NCBI RefSeq assembly: GCF_030582395.1
Contig: NZ_CP104383.1
Location: forward strand, 62,001 to 126,000
Origin: Ralstonia pickettii
GTDB taxonomy: Bacteria; Pseudomonadota; Gammaproteobacteria; Burkholderiales; Burkholderiaceae
Reading direction: 5' to 3'
DNA length: 64,000 nt
The position numbers were made by a program, and so were the translations under genes. The notes under the pieces were generated by a model. That model had not been told where the DNA came from, ran no database searches, and saw only the letters and a list, made by a program, of their open reading frames with translations. Each line of letters opens with the position of its first letter. The first letter of the stretch is position 1. Shown here in pieces: positions 8,985 through 16,700 of the stretch.

Positions 8985-9122
8985 CACCATCCGTCGCAGC
9001 GTGAAGTGGCGGAGCTACGCCAGCACTGTGTCGCCGTAGCCTGCCCAGGCGCAGGCAAGACAAAGACGATTGCGACCAAGGCGGCAATTCTTCTGGCCGA
9101 TCCCGCCTGTCGGGTAGAGGCC
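8985..9122 (+). pseudogene. UvrD/Rep-type helicase, N-terminal fragment
   Basis: About 46 codons carry SQREVAELRQ then the Walker A motif ACPGAGKTKTIATKA, the N-terminus of a superfamily 1 helicase. The frame loses resemblance after about 9125, where a different, oppositely oriented gene begins. No start codon with a ribosome site is evident, so this is a fragment cut on both sides. Confidence 0.65.
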
Positions 9123-9238
9123 ACCGTATCCCAGCGCCCCAGGATTTCCAGTGCCCGCGCCTCTAGCGACTGATCGGCGCAAACCATTCGCACCGCCTCT
9201 TGATGCATGAGCAAGTTTTGCAGATCTTGCTTATTCAC
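9123..9238 (-). pseudogene. small conserved gene, 3' end lost
   Basis: Starts with GTG at 9238, 8 bases after the stop of the gene upstream, and reads VNKQDLQNLLMHQEAVRMVC... ALEILGRWD, which looks like a real small protein of about 37 residues. Beyond about 9123 the frame runs backwards through the helicase fragment to a stop at 8984, so the native end is missing. It forms an operon with the two genes upstream. Confidence 0.5.
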
Positions 9239-9245
9239 TGAGTTT

Positions 9246-9485
9246 TCACCGTTTGGAGAGCCCTGTTGGTCCAGGGCGGTTGTACCACTGGTCGCGGACC
9301 CAGGCATCCCAATCGTGGGCATGCGGGGTGATGCACGTCTCGCCTTGGACCACGATGAACGCGCTGCCTATCATCGCCTCAGCAAATTGCTGTCGCCATG
9401 GCTCAGGCACATCGTCCATGCGCACGTACAAACGGCCCTGGGACTCCCGGATCGGCACCGCTGCAATCAGCTCATCGCGGGTCAT
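9246..9485 (-). CDS. small hypothetical protein
   Basis: 79 residues, mixed alpha/beta, with a C-terminal PHAHDWDAWVRDQWYNRPG segment. Its start overlaps the end of the upstream gene (9472-9714), and a third gene follows after 8 bases, so three small genes form one operon. I do not recognise the family; the layout is typical of accessory-region gene sets of unknown role. Confidence 0.55.
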   Translation of the reverse strand: MTRDELIAAVPIRESQGRLYVRMDDVPEPWRQQFAEAMIGSAFIVVQGETCITPHAHDWDAWVRDQWYNRPGPTGLSKR

Positions 9486-9714
9486 GCTTCGTCCTCCCCA
9501 AACGACTGTTCGATGTGCTCAGCGTCACACACGTTGACCGGCCCCGAAGGTGCGAATCGGCACTAGGCTCGGCCAAGCCGAGCCGGTACAGGTGATGCAT
9601 GCGGCCCGACGGATCGTAAAGCGTCAAGCACTGCAGCTTGCGCTCACGGCGCAGGGGCGGCTCGAACAGTTCATACAACGACCGAGCCGAGTCATCGTCA
9701 CGCGGGGTGTCCAT
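9472..9714 (-). CDS. small hypothetical protein
   Basis: 80 residues from the ATG at 9714, which has ggagg 6 bases upstream (another ATG lies at 9726). Charged, with LYELFEPPLRRERKLQCLTLYDPSGRMHHL. The end of the protein beyond about residue 60 looks irregular. First gene of a three-gene minus-strand operon. No family recognised. Confidence 0.5.
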   Translation of the reverse strand: MDTPRDDDSARSLYELFEPPLRRERKLQCLTLYDPSGRMHHLYRLGLAEPSADSHLRGRSTCVTLSTSNSRLGRTKHDPR

Positions 9715-9903
9715 TGCATCCTCCAAGCCAGGAGCGACCGAGAACAGGCCTTATGCCCAATTGTGCATGCGATCCAGGCCTGTCAGTTTACGAAGCCGTG
9801 TGTTTTTCTCCTCCGGCATCGGCGCGGCAGTGGACTTATGCGGATTTACGCACCTAGAGTATGCGGGTGTGCGCAAACGCTCATTGAAAAAAGAGGGGAC
9901 GTC

Positions 9904-10821
9904 ATGTGGGGGCTCGAGGGAAAGCGGTTCTGGTTGGTACTTATGGCCTTTGCCGCCGGTCTAGTAGCGGTCATTTTCTACCGTGGTCTGCCAGACGCCG
10001 TCTATGGTGCGCTCGTGGCCTTGGGTGGCGTGATTCTTACGACTTTGCACAGCGGAGCAATGCGCCAGGCGGACCTCAATAGCACCGTCCTTCAGAAGAG
10101 GATCGAACGGGAGATGGGGCTCCGGCGGGACGTATTTCTTCCGGCGTTTGAAGGTGCGACTCGCGCGATTAATGCCCTCAGCATGGTTTTGGAAAGCGGG
10201 AAGCCGCGAGACGAAATTGCGGCGGACTTTGCTGCCGGCCATTCGAGTCTCACCAAGGCAATGCTAGTTGCTACCCCGCCAACCATAGCGGGCATCCAGC
10301 GACTCGTAGGCGCCTTGAGCCTAGCGTGGAGCGAAAGCATTGGGCACAGGGTTGTACTTGGCCAAATTCAGGATCGCTGCAAGGCGATTGAGCGAGAGCG
10401 GGAGCTTGAATTCGAGTTGCGACAGACGATGATCAAGCACCTGCAAACTGTCCACGTGCAACCCAATGTGAACGCTGTGGCAAGCCAGAGAGCAGTTGAA
10501 GTGATCCAGGCTCACGATCAGCGGATAGCTGGCATGAACGCCAAGCTGGATGTAGTCATGACCGAGCGCAGCACCTACTATCTGAATGCGCTAAAACCAC
10601 TGGTTAAACGCCTTGCTGAGATCAGGCCGTTGTTTCCACCCGTTCTTGCAGAACTGCGGAAGGAGATGGAGCTGCCGTTTGATGAGGCGACTTTTGCCAA
10701 GGACCAAGAGTCAATAGCAGGTGAGATACGTTGTGCGCTTGAGCGGCGGATTGCTGAGGCAGAACAGTACCTATCGGCGAGAAGGGCGCAGCAGAACTCA
10801 GCAGCATCTCAAGCTACGTGA
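9904..10821 (+). CDS. membrane-anchored coiled-coil protein, unknown
   Basis: 305 residues. The ATG at 9904 follows a good ribosome site (gagggga) and opens two closely spaced membrane helices (about residues 8-25 and 30-45). The rest is cytoplasmic-looking and strongly helical, with long runs of charged residues (QIQDRCKAIERERELEFELRQ) and a C-terminal coiled coil. No catalytic motif is visible. It stands alone, followed 61 bases later by a tRNA-like sequence. I do not recognise it. Confidence 0.7.
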   Translation: MWGLEGKRFWLVLMAFAAGLVAVIFYRGLPDAVYGALVALGGVILTTLHSGAMRQADLNSTVLQKRIEREMGLRRDVFLPAFEGATRAINALSMVLESGKPRDEIAADFAAGHSSLTKAMLVATPPTIAGIQRLVGALSLAWSESIGHRVVLGQIQDRCKAIERERELEFELRQTMIKHLQTVHVQPNVNAVASQRAVEVIQAHDQRIAGMNAKLDVVMTERSTYYLNALKPLVKRLAEIRPLFPPVLAELRKEMELPFDEATFAKDQESIAGEIRCALERRIAEAEQYLSARRAQQNSAASQAT

Positions 10822-10882
10822 AGGTCTCAGGCCGCTGTTCGCCCTTGAAATATGATCTGTCGACTCGACCTTAGGAAGGTTC

Positions 10883-10966
10883 GGGAGTGTGACGAAGCGG
10901 AAGACGTGGCGGCCTGATAAGCCGTTGCTTTATAGCATCGCGGGTTCGATTTCTGCCCTCCCACCA
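10883..10966 (+). tRNA. possible tRNA or tRNA-like gene, anticodon GAT, long variable arm
   Basis: The 84 bases can be folded as a tRNA. The acceptor pairs GGGAG with CTCCC and ends in ACCA. The D arm is ACG/CGT with GG in the loop. The anticodon stem GCGGC/GCCGT encloses the 7-base loop CTGATAA, giving U33 and anticodon GAT (Ile). A TGC/GCA hairpin forms a long variable arm, and the T loop is TTCGATT after GCGGG. Flaws are one acceptor mismatch or missing base, two wobble pairs in the T stem, and a long variable arm that isoleucine tRNAs do not have. It may be a decayed or specialised mobile-element tRNA. Confidence 0.4.
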
Positions 10967-11557
10967 AATCTCTTTGTCGTTGCCGCCCTCCGAGGCGTGT
11001 ACCCATTGACCGCTTTGGATCGAACTAGGGCGGTCCATCATGCTGTGCGCTCGTGTCGCCGGCTCCTCGATATTGCGCTGCAAGATCCAGCGGAGCGTCA
11101 ACCCGGAAATGCGGATGTCCCGTTGGTTCAGCGCCAGGCTTCAGCATCTGGGTCCCGTTGACCCCGGGCGCCTTCTGGCAACGCGAGGTTGGCGATGACG
11201 GGGCCGAAGAAGCGCCGTAGCCCCTCTTGCAGATCAGCGAAAATGGTGGCTGAAGGGTCGGCGGGCTCCGGCGCAGGAAAGGTGCGGTACTTCGGTAGCG
11301 GGTAAGTCAACAACCCCATAAGGGAGAGGGGCGCCAGGGAGTTCCGACGGAGCCGAAGGACTCATGACCACTGGTTGACCAGCGGGAAGCAAAAATGGAC
11401 AAGTCTTCGCCAATGTTCGAGTAACAAGAGAGAAGTCGCCAGATTTAGATAGCGAACGTTGCCAAATTTGCTTCCGTCGGCCACTCGACTGACGAATCAA
11501 CGACGCCGGAAATCTCTACTTCTGGAAGGTGTTAATTCTGGTGCAGAATCCGGTGCA
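10967..11557. other. gene-poor stretch, degenerate
   Basis: Only short open frames are present (for example 63 codons on the minus strand, 11319-11128, reading LPKYRTFPAPEPADPSATIF), none with a recognised family or a good ribosome site. Base composition and mixed frames suggest old mobile-element debris between the tRNA-like sequence and the recombinase gene. Confidence 0.45.
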
Positions 11558-11580
11558 ACGTGATAATCCTTCTTATCGCA
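11558..11580. promoter_or_regulatory. dyad resembling a tyrosine-recombinase core site
   Basis: GTGATAA and TTATCGC are inverted (6 of 7) around a 6-base spacer, the spacing used by XerC/D-like recombinases. It lies 32 bases before the tnpS-like gene. The first 12 bases, ACGTGATAATCC, are repeated exactly in the perfect dyad at 50516-50540 before a tnpT gene, which supports a shared role as a resolution or regulatory site. Confidence 0.5.
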
Positions 11581-11611
11581 ATAGCTTTATGGAAGAACTA
11601 AACTGCCTTCC

Positions 11612-13312
11612 ATGAAAACGCGTCTGCTTCCCGTTGATTCTGCGATTGTCGCGCCACTTGGCTTGCCCGATGCCGCCGAACTGGCTGTGCTGCGCGCCTG
11701 GCATGCGGGCTTATCGGCGCGCAAGGCTGTCGAACGCTATCTCGGTGAGCGGCGGGCGCTCGGACAATCTTCGCGCGGCATTCTCGGCCGCATCCGGCGC
11801 CAGCTAGCAGCGTTTGCGCGCCAGCGTCAGCGCGAAGACCTGGTGGTGCTGTTCGAGATGCCAGCGGCCGACCGTGCAAAACAGGGCAGGGCAGCCGACC
11901 AAGCAATCGAACTGCTTCGCACGCTACCGCTGCCAGCCCCGCTCATCAGCGATGACGTCGGACTGTGGCTGGATGCACGCGCCGTCGCCGCGCTACGGGC
12001 CGCGGGCATCGACACCCTTGCGGACCTGACCGTGCGCGTGCCGCGTCGACGCCGCTGGTGGGTGGTCATTCCCGGGCTGGGCCAGGCCAGCGCGCGGCGC
12101 ATCGAGGCTTTCTTCGCTGACCACCCGCGTCTGACAGAGCGCGCTCGGACGCTCATCGCCGAGCAAGCTCGCGGAGTGGTGGTGCCCTGGGAGCAACTGC
12201 GCTTACCACACGAGGTCGATGGCTCGCGAGGGCAATTCCGGGCGCCACGAGAGACCTGCGTCCTCTCAGCCGACGACGATTACGAGGCTGTGCAGGCATG
12301 GCTTTCCCTGCATGAATCGCCAGCGACGCAGCGCGCCTACCGGAAGGAAGCGGAACGTCTCATCTTGTGGGCGATCATCGAGCGTGGCAAACCTCTGTCC
12401 TCGCTGACTACCGAGGATGCGGTTGCATATCGAAGCTTCCTGCGGCGACCAGCGCCACGTGAACGCTGGGTTGGGCCCGCACGGCCACGCACTTCGGTCG
12501 AGTGGCGGCCCTTGACGGATGGATTGTCGGCGCACTCGATCGCGTATGCGCTGTCAGTGTTGGGCGCCATGTTTCGCTGGCTGATCCAGCAGCGCTATGT
12601 GTTGGCCAATCCGTTTGCAGGTCTGAAGGTCCGGGGTGCAATACGCTCACCCGAGTTGGCCACTTCTCACGCATTCTCGGAAGGGGAGTGGGTGCTGGTC
12701 CGCACCATCGCTGACGGGCTGGAGTGGTCCTATGGCTGGGCTGTACCTGCTGGGCAGCGTCTGCGCTTCGTGCTCGATTTCTCCTATGCTACCGGGCTGC
12801 GCGCGAGCGAACTCGTCACGTCGAAGCTGGGGGACCTGGAAGTGGATGCGGCCGGCGACCACTGGCTGAACCTCGTGGGCAAAGGCCGCCGTGCGGGCAA
12901 AGTCGCGGTGCCACCGCTGGCACGCAGCGCGCTGGATCGGCACCTTGTGGAGCGAAGCTTGCCGGTCAGCGTCGCACGGTGGAATCCTCAAGTGCGGCTC
13001 ATTGGTGCTGTGGTAGGGGAGTCAGAAACCGGCATCACGACGGCGCGCCTATGGGCCGTGGTGCGGCGCTTCTTTTGGACGGCCGCCGAGATTATCGAAC
13101 CCGATCATCCGGCGCTTGCGCAGAAACTGCGCCAGGCGAGCCCGCATTGGATGCGGCATACCCACGCGACGCACGCGTTGGCCCGTGGCGCGGAGCTCAC
13201 GACCGTACGGGACAATCTGCGGCACGCCTCGATCTCGACCACCTCGATCTATCTGCATGGCGACGACGTAAAGAGAGCGCGGCAACTTACGGCTGCGTTT
13301 GGGCGACGCTGA
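11612..13312 (+). CDS. tnpS: tyrosine site-specific recombinase with DUF3701-like N-terminus (TnpS type)
   Basis: 566 residues. The first 200 residues resemble the DUF3701/helix-hairpin-helix module (AALRAAGIDTLADL ... IPGLGQASARRIEAFF). A core-binding SAM-like domain spans about 235-340, then the catalytic domain with Arg397 (ATGLRASEL), Lys near 425 (GKGRRAGKV), His512 and Arg515 (HWMRHTH), His538 and the nucleophile Tyr547 (STTSIYLH). All catalytic residues are present, so the protein should be active. In Tn4651-type transposons such an enzyme (TnpS) resolves cointegrates together with TnpT. Here a tnpT scrap lies on the opposite strand at 8374-8715, and palindromes flank the pair. Confidence 0.9.
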   Translation: MKTRLLPVDSAIVAPLGLPDAAELAVLRAWHAGLSARKAVERYLGERRALGQSSRGILGRIRRQLAAFARQRQREDLVVLFEMPAADRAKQGRAADQAIELLRTLPLPAPLISDDVGLWLDARAVAALRAAGIDTLADLTVRVPRRRRWWVVIPGLGQASARRIEAFFADHPRLTERARTLIAEQARGVVVPWEQLRLPHEVDGSRGQFRAPRETCVLSADDDYEAVQAWLSLHESPATQRAYRKEAERLILWAIIERGKPLSSLTTEDAVAYRSFLRRPAPRERWVGPARPRTSVEWRPLTDGLSAHSIAYALSVLGAMFRWLIQQRYVLANPFAGLKVRGAIRSPELATSHAFSEGEWVLVRTIADGLEWSYGWAVPAGQRLRFVLDFSYATGLRASELVTSKLGDLEVDAAGDHWLNLVGKGRRAGKVAVPPLARSALDRHLVERSLPVSVARWNPQVRLIGAVVGESETGITTARLWAVVRRFFWTAAEIIEPDHPALAQKLRQASPHWMRHTHATHALARGAELTTVRDNLRHASISTTSIYLHGDDVKRARQLTAAFGRR

Positions 13313-13378
13313 GCGTCGTCGTCGGCAGGTGCGATGGACTGCTGCTCAAGCGAGTTCTTGAATATTCGCTGAATTGCC

Positions 13379-13402
13379 CATTTTTACTGCGCAGTGAATA
13401 TG
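13379..13402. repeat. 24-bp palindrome (copy 2 of 3)
   Basis: Same core as at 8286-8313 (TTTACTGCGCAGTGAATATG), 66 bases after the stop of the recombinase gene. The symmetry extends over 24 bases with a few mismatched pairs. It marks the outer edge of the tnpS side as copy 1 marks the tnpT side. Confidence 0.85.
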
Positions 13403-13916
13403 ATGCATGGAAGTCATGCGTCTGCTGCGGGCGCCCGGAGCGCGTTTGACCAAGCGGAACGAGTGACTTTATGATCGTTCGCGCAAAGCCCGGATCAGGT
13501 CGGCGGTCATGTGCGAATGACGGACCTCGGGCTTTTTTCTTGGGGCCGGTGCTTCGGCCGACTTGGCTCGCGGAGGATGCGATGGCGACGAGCGCGCGTA
13601 AAGCGGTACGACCGACGGTGGTTGCCATGCAAGTGAAGAGCATGGAGGTTATCCTCCGTCACGCAGAAACTACTCGCGTCCAGCCGGCGCAGCGCGGTGA
13701 GCCCGCGCCTGTGGTGCTTCGGACGAAGATGCGGGTTGCCAGCAAAGAATCCAATTCGGCGGGCAAGTGACAATTGCCCCAGCTACGTTCCAGTGACGCT
13801 CACCCAATACCACACCGCTTTCTAGCCAAGATTCAGACAAGCGTCGCGTCACACTTCCTCGTGAATTGACATTTTTATTTGCGAAGTAGTGACGAATTTA
13901 TTTCCGTCTACGCCAC
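13403..13916. other. intergenic stretch before the arsenic genes
   Basis: No recognisable gene. A 63-codon frame (13582-13770) has no ribosome site or family. The stretch contains the terminator-like hairpin at 13485-13538 and the breakpoint at which the N-terminal part of arsR was lost. Confidence 0.5.
13485..13538 (+). terminator. possible intrinsic terminator
   Basis: AAAGCCCG and, downstream, CGGGCTTTTTT can pair, with inner GGTC/GACC pairing interrupted by a small bulge, and end in a run of six T. The loop is long. It could end transcription of the recombinase gene. Confidence 0.45.
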
Positions 13917-14003
13917 ATGGATGCCCTTTTGGGCTTCCTCACTGCCAACTGCTGCCAGGGCGAAGCCTGCCTGGAAACCAGCACCACCGCATGCAAATGC
14001 TGA
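13917..14003 (+). pseudogene. arsR: ArsR repressor, C-terminal scrap
   Basis: The last 28 codons read MDALLGFLTANCCQGEACL and end ACKC before a TGA. This NCCQG-type Cys-rich tail is typical of the C-terminus of proteobacterial ArsR repressors, which precede arsI/arsC. No helix-turn-helix or metal-site part is present upstream, so the gene was cut, leaving the operon without its own repressor. Confidence 0.6.
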
Positions 14004-14016
14004 CCGGAGATTCCCC

Positions 14017-14499
14017 ATGAAGCGATTCCACGTACACGTCCACGTTGATGACCTGAGCAAGAGCATCGTCTTCTATTCCAAGTTGTTCGCCGCCGAGCCG
14101 ACCCGCGTGGAGAGCGACTACGCGAAATGGATGCTGGACGATCCGCGCATCAACTTCGCCATTTCCACTCGGGGCAGCGCTGTCGGCGTGGACCACCTCG
14201 GCTTCCAGGTCGATGACGCCGCCGAGCTGGTCGAGCTGAAGGCACGCGCCGAAGCCGCGGACATGGCAATGCTGGACGAGGGCGAGACTACCTGCTGCTA
14301 CGCCCGTAGCGACAAGCACTGGATCACCGATCCCCAAGGCATCGCGTGGGAACAGTTCCATTCGCTCGGCAACATCCCGGTGTTCAGTGAGGGCAAGCCG
14401 GAGGAGGCTGCGACCGAAGGCTCCGCCTGCTGCGCCCCACGCGCGCCGGGCGGAAAGCCGACCGGCATTGCGGTGAAGTCCGGTTCGTCCTGCTGCTAG
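14017..14499 (+). CDS. arsI: ArsI/CadI-family glyoxalase-fold lyase
   Basis: 160 residues starting at the ATG at 14017. It has the vicinal-oxygen-chelate pattern FHVHVHVDDLSKSIVFYSKLFAAEPT, HLGFQVDD, and ETTCCYARSDKHWITDPQGIAWE, with the paired cysteines TCCY seen in ArsI C-As lyases and CadI proteins. The tail has further Cys pairs (SACCAP, SSCC). ArsI cleaves the carbon-arsenic bond of trivalent organoarsenicals; CadI is its close cadmium-induced relative. It is the first intact gene of the arsenic operon. Confidence 0.87.
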   Translation: MKRFHVHVHVDDLSKSIVFYSKLFAAEPTRVESDYAKWMLDDPRINFAISTRGSAVGVDHLGFQVDDAAELVELKARAEAADMAMLDEGETTCCYARSDKHWITDPQGIAWEQFHSLGNIPVFSEGKPEEAATEGSACCAPRAPGGKPTGIAVKSGSSCC

Positions 14500-14509
14500 G
14501 AGGGCCGTG

Positions 14510-15004
14510 ATGGCCGACAAGACCTACAACGTGCTATTCATCTGCACTGGCAACTCCGCGCGCTCGATCTTGGCTGAGGGCCTGCTGAACCATCTCGGTG
14601 GCAACCGCTTCAAGGCGTTCTCCGCAGGCAGTCATCCGGCCGGGACGGTGAACCCGTTTGCCCTGCGCGCGTTGCAGCAGTTCGGCGTTGCGACCGACGG
14701 CTTCCGCAGCAAGAGCTGGGATGAGTTCTCGCAAGACGGTGCGCCCGAGTTGGACTTCGTTTTCACCGTCTGCGACAAGGCGGCCGGCGAGGCGTGTCCG
14801 GTGTGGCCCGGCCAGCCGATGACCGCCCATTGGGGTGTGGCTGATCCCGCAGCGGTGGAAGGCTCAAACGAGCGCAAGCAGCAGGCCATCCGCGATGCGG
14901 CGATTACCCTGAAGCGCCGCATAGAGTTGTTCCTCTCGTTGCCAATCCCGAAGCTCGATACCGTGGCCCTGCAAAAGGCTGTGCACGACATCGGCCAGCA
15001 ATAA
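14510..15004 (+). CDS. arsC: arsenate reductase, thioredoxin/LMW-phosphatase type
   Basis: 164 residues from the ATG at 14510 with aggaggg 5 bases upstream (a GTG immediately precedes it). The N-terminal VLFICTGNSARS is the active-site loop of the low-molecular-weight phosphatase fold, and a downstream Cys lies in FTVCDKAAGEACPVWPG. The enzyme reduces arsenate to arsenite. It overlaps closely with arsI and the second arsC, so all are co-transcribed. Confidence 0.95.
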   Translation: MADKTYNVLFICTGNSARSILAEGLLNHLGGNRFKAFSAGSHPAGTVNPFALRALQQFGVATDGFRSKSWDEFSQDGAPELDFVFTVCDKAAGEACPVWPGQPMTAHWGVADPAAVEGSNERKQQAIRDAAITLKRRIELFLSLPIPKLDTVALQKAVHDIGQQ

Positions 15005-15016
15005 CCTCTCTCTCCC

Positions 15017-15511
15017 ATGACCACTAACGTACTGATCCTCTGCACCCACAATTCCGCGCGCAGCGTGCTGAGCGAAGGCATGCTCAACCACTGGGCGCAA
15101 GAGCTGGGCAAGGACGTGCGCGCCTACAGCGCCGGCAGCGCACCCAGCGGCCGTCTCAACCCGTTCGCGCTGGAAGCGCTCACCAACTCCGACATCGACA
15201 TCACCGGCTACCGCAGCAAGAGCTGGGATGAGTTCGTCGTGGACGGTGCGCCGCAGATGCGCATCGTGATCACCGTGTGCGACAGCGCCGCCGCCGAGCA
15301 ATGTCCCTATTGGCCGGGCAGCCCGGTCAAGGTGCACTGGGGCTACGCTGATCCGTCCAACGCGCCGGGTGGAGATGACGGCAAACGCCAAGCCTTCGAG
15401 CTGACGCGCCAGGCGATCGGCTACCGCATGCTGCAACTGCTGGCGTTGCCGCTCGACACCCTGAACAACGCCGAGCTGCAAGCGCAGCTCGAACACATCT
15501 CGCAAGACTGA
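15017..15511 (+). CDS. arsC: second arsenate reductase
   Basis: 164 residues, paralogous to the preceding gene, with VLILCTHNSARSVLSEG as the active-site loop and ITVCDSAAAEQCPYWPG downstream. The His in place of the usual Gly/Gly-like position of the loop distinguishes it from the first copy and matches a second common ArsC type. The two copies are separated by 12 bases. Paired arsC genes are common in Burkholderiaceae arsenic operons. Confidence 0.95.
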   Translation: MTTNVLILCTHNSARSVLSEGMLNHWAQELGKDVRAYSAGSAPSGRLNPFALEALTNSDIDITGYRSKSWDEFVVDGAPQMRIVITVCDSAAAEQCPYWPGSPVKVHWGYADPSNAPGGDDGKRQAFELTRQAIGYRMLQLLALPLDTLNNAELQAQLEHISQD

Positions 15512-15516
15512 ACGCC

Positions 15517-16221
15517 ATGGTCGATCTGCGCAGCCGGCTTGCCGCCGAAGCACTGGGCACGGCGCTACTGCTCGCCATTGTCATCGGGTCCGGCATCATG
15601 GCCGAACGCCTGGCCGGCGGCAACGTCGCGGTGGCGCTGCTGGCCAACACGGCGGCCACGGTCGGCGGCCTCTACGTCCTGATCGAGGTCTTCGGGCCGA
15701 TCAGCGGCGCGCACTTCAATCCGGCCGTCAGCGCGATCATGGTGGCGCGAGGAGAGCTGCCCGGTTCGGCTCTGGCCCCCTACATTGCTGCACAGCTTGT
15801 GGGGGCGCTACTGGGCGCATGGCTGGCGCATGCCATGTTCGACATGACGATCCTGCAGTTCTCGACCAAGGTGCGTAGCGGACCGGGGCAATGGATTGCC
15901 GAAGCGGTGGCAACCGCGGGGCTGCTTCTGGTGATTTTGCGTGCGCCGAACGGTCGCGCCTCTTCCATGGTGGCGGCCTACATCGGCGCGGCCTACTGGT
16001 TCACGGCCTCCACGTCGTTTGCCAATCCGGCGGCGGCGTTCGGGCGGATGTTCAGCAACAGTTTCGCCGGCATTGCGCCGGGCAGCGTGCCGGGTTACGT
16101 GCTGGCCGAGTGCACCGGTGCGGCGCTCGGGTTCGCGCTGCACCGGATGCTGGAGCCGCGCCTGGCGCGTCACGGACATCCCAATATCATCGAGTCCTCT
16201 GGCGAACACCCGGCGGATTGA
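15517..16221 (+). CDS. aqpS: MIP-family channel (AqpS-like arsenite efflux)
   Basis: 234 residues, six membrane helices, with the two half-helix motifs of aquaglyceroporins: HFNPAVS (about residue 70) and FANPAAAFGR (about 168). In ars operons lacking ArsB, such channels (AqpS) let arsenite made by ArsC leave down its gradient. No arsB or acr3 gene is visible here, which fits this role. It starts 5 bases after arsC. Confidence 0.88.
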   Translation: MVDLRSRLAAEALGTALLLAIVIGSGIMAERLAGGNVAVALLANTAATVGGLYVLIEVFGPISGAHFNPAVSAIMVARGELPGSALAPYIAAQLVGALLGAWLAHAMFDMTILQFSTKVRSGPGQWIAEAVATAGLLLVILRAPNGRASSMVAAYIGAAYWFTASTSFANPAAAFGRMFSNSFAGIAPGSVPGYVLAECTGAALGFALHRMLEPRLARHGHPNIIESSGEHPAD

Positions 16222-16229
16222 CTCCACCA

Positions 16230-16676
16230 ATGAGCACACCTGACTTTCGACCGGCACGCCCCGAGGACTATTCGGGCATCCGAGCGTTGCTCATCAAGGA
16301 AGGACTGCCAAGCGAAGATATTGCGGTTGGGCAAGCCAGCCGTTTTCATCTGGTCGTGCAGGATGGAGAGCTTCTGGCCTGTGCAGGGTTGGAGCCATAC
16401 GGATCGGATGCGTTGCTTCGGTCGGTCGCCGTCGCCAAGCAAGCTCGTCGCAATGGGCTAGGCCGCGCCCTCGTGGGAATCGCCGAGCGCGATGCCGCCG
16501 CGATGGGCGTACGCCGTCTCTTTCTGTTGACGACGACTGCAGCGGACTACTTCACCGTGCTCGGGTACGAGCTCATCGACAGGGATCAGGCACCTGGCCC
16601 GCTGCAAGCAAGTTCGCAATTCCGCTTGCTGTGCCCGGCATCCGCCATCTGCATGGCGAAATACCTCTCCCCGTAG
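16230..16676 (+). CDS. arsN: GNAT acetyltransferase, ArsN-like
   Basis: 148 residues from the ATG at 16230. The acetyl-CoA loop is visible as QARRNGLGRALV (RxxGxG), with the upstream strand LLRSVAVAK and downstream LFLLTTTAADYF. ArsN2-type GNAT proteins are frequent last genes of arsenic operons and acetylate organic arsenicals such as arsinothricin. The specific substrate is inferred from context. Confidence 0.85.
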   Translation: MSTPDFRPARPEDYSGIRALLIKEGLPSEDIAVGQASRFHLVVQDGELLACAGLEPYGSDALLRSVAVAKQARRNGLGRALVGIAERDAAAMGVRRLFLLTTTAADYFTVLGYELIDRDQAPGPLQASSQFRLLCPASAICMAKYLSP

Positions 16677-16700
16677 GAGTTGATCCCCACGACGGCGACG

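Noticed and set aside
13582..13770. A 63-codon frame starting ATGGCGACGAGC before the arsenic genes
   Set aside because: No ribosome site, low-complexity basic composition and no family; treated as intergenic.
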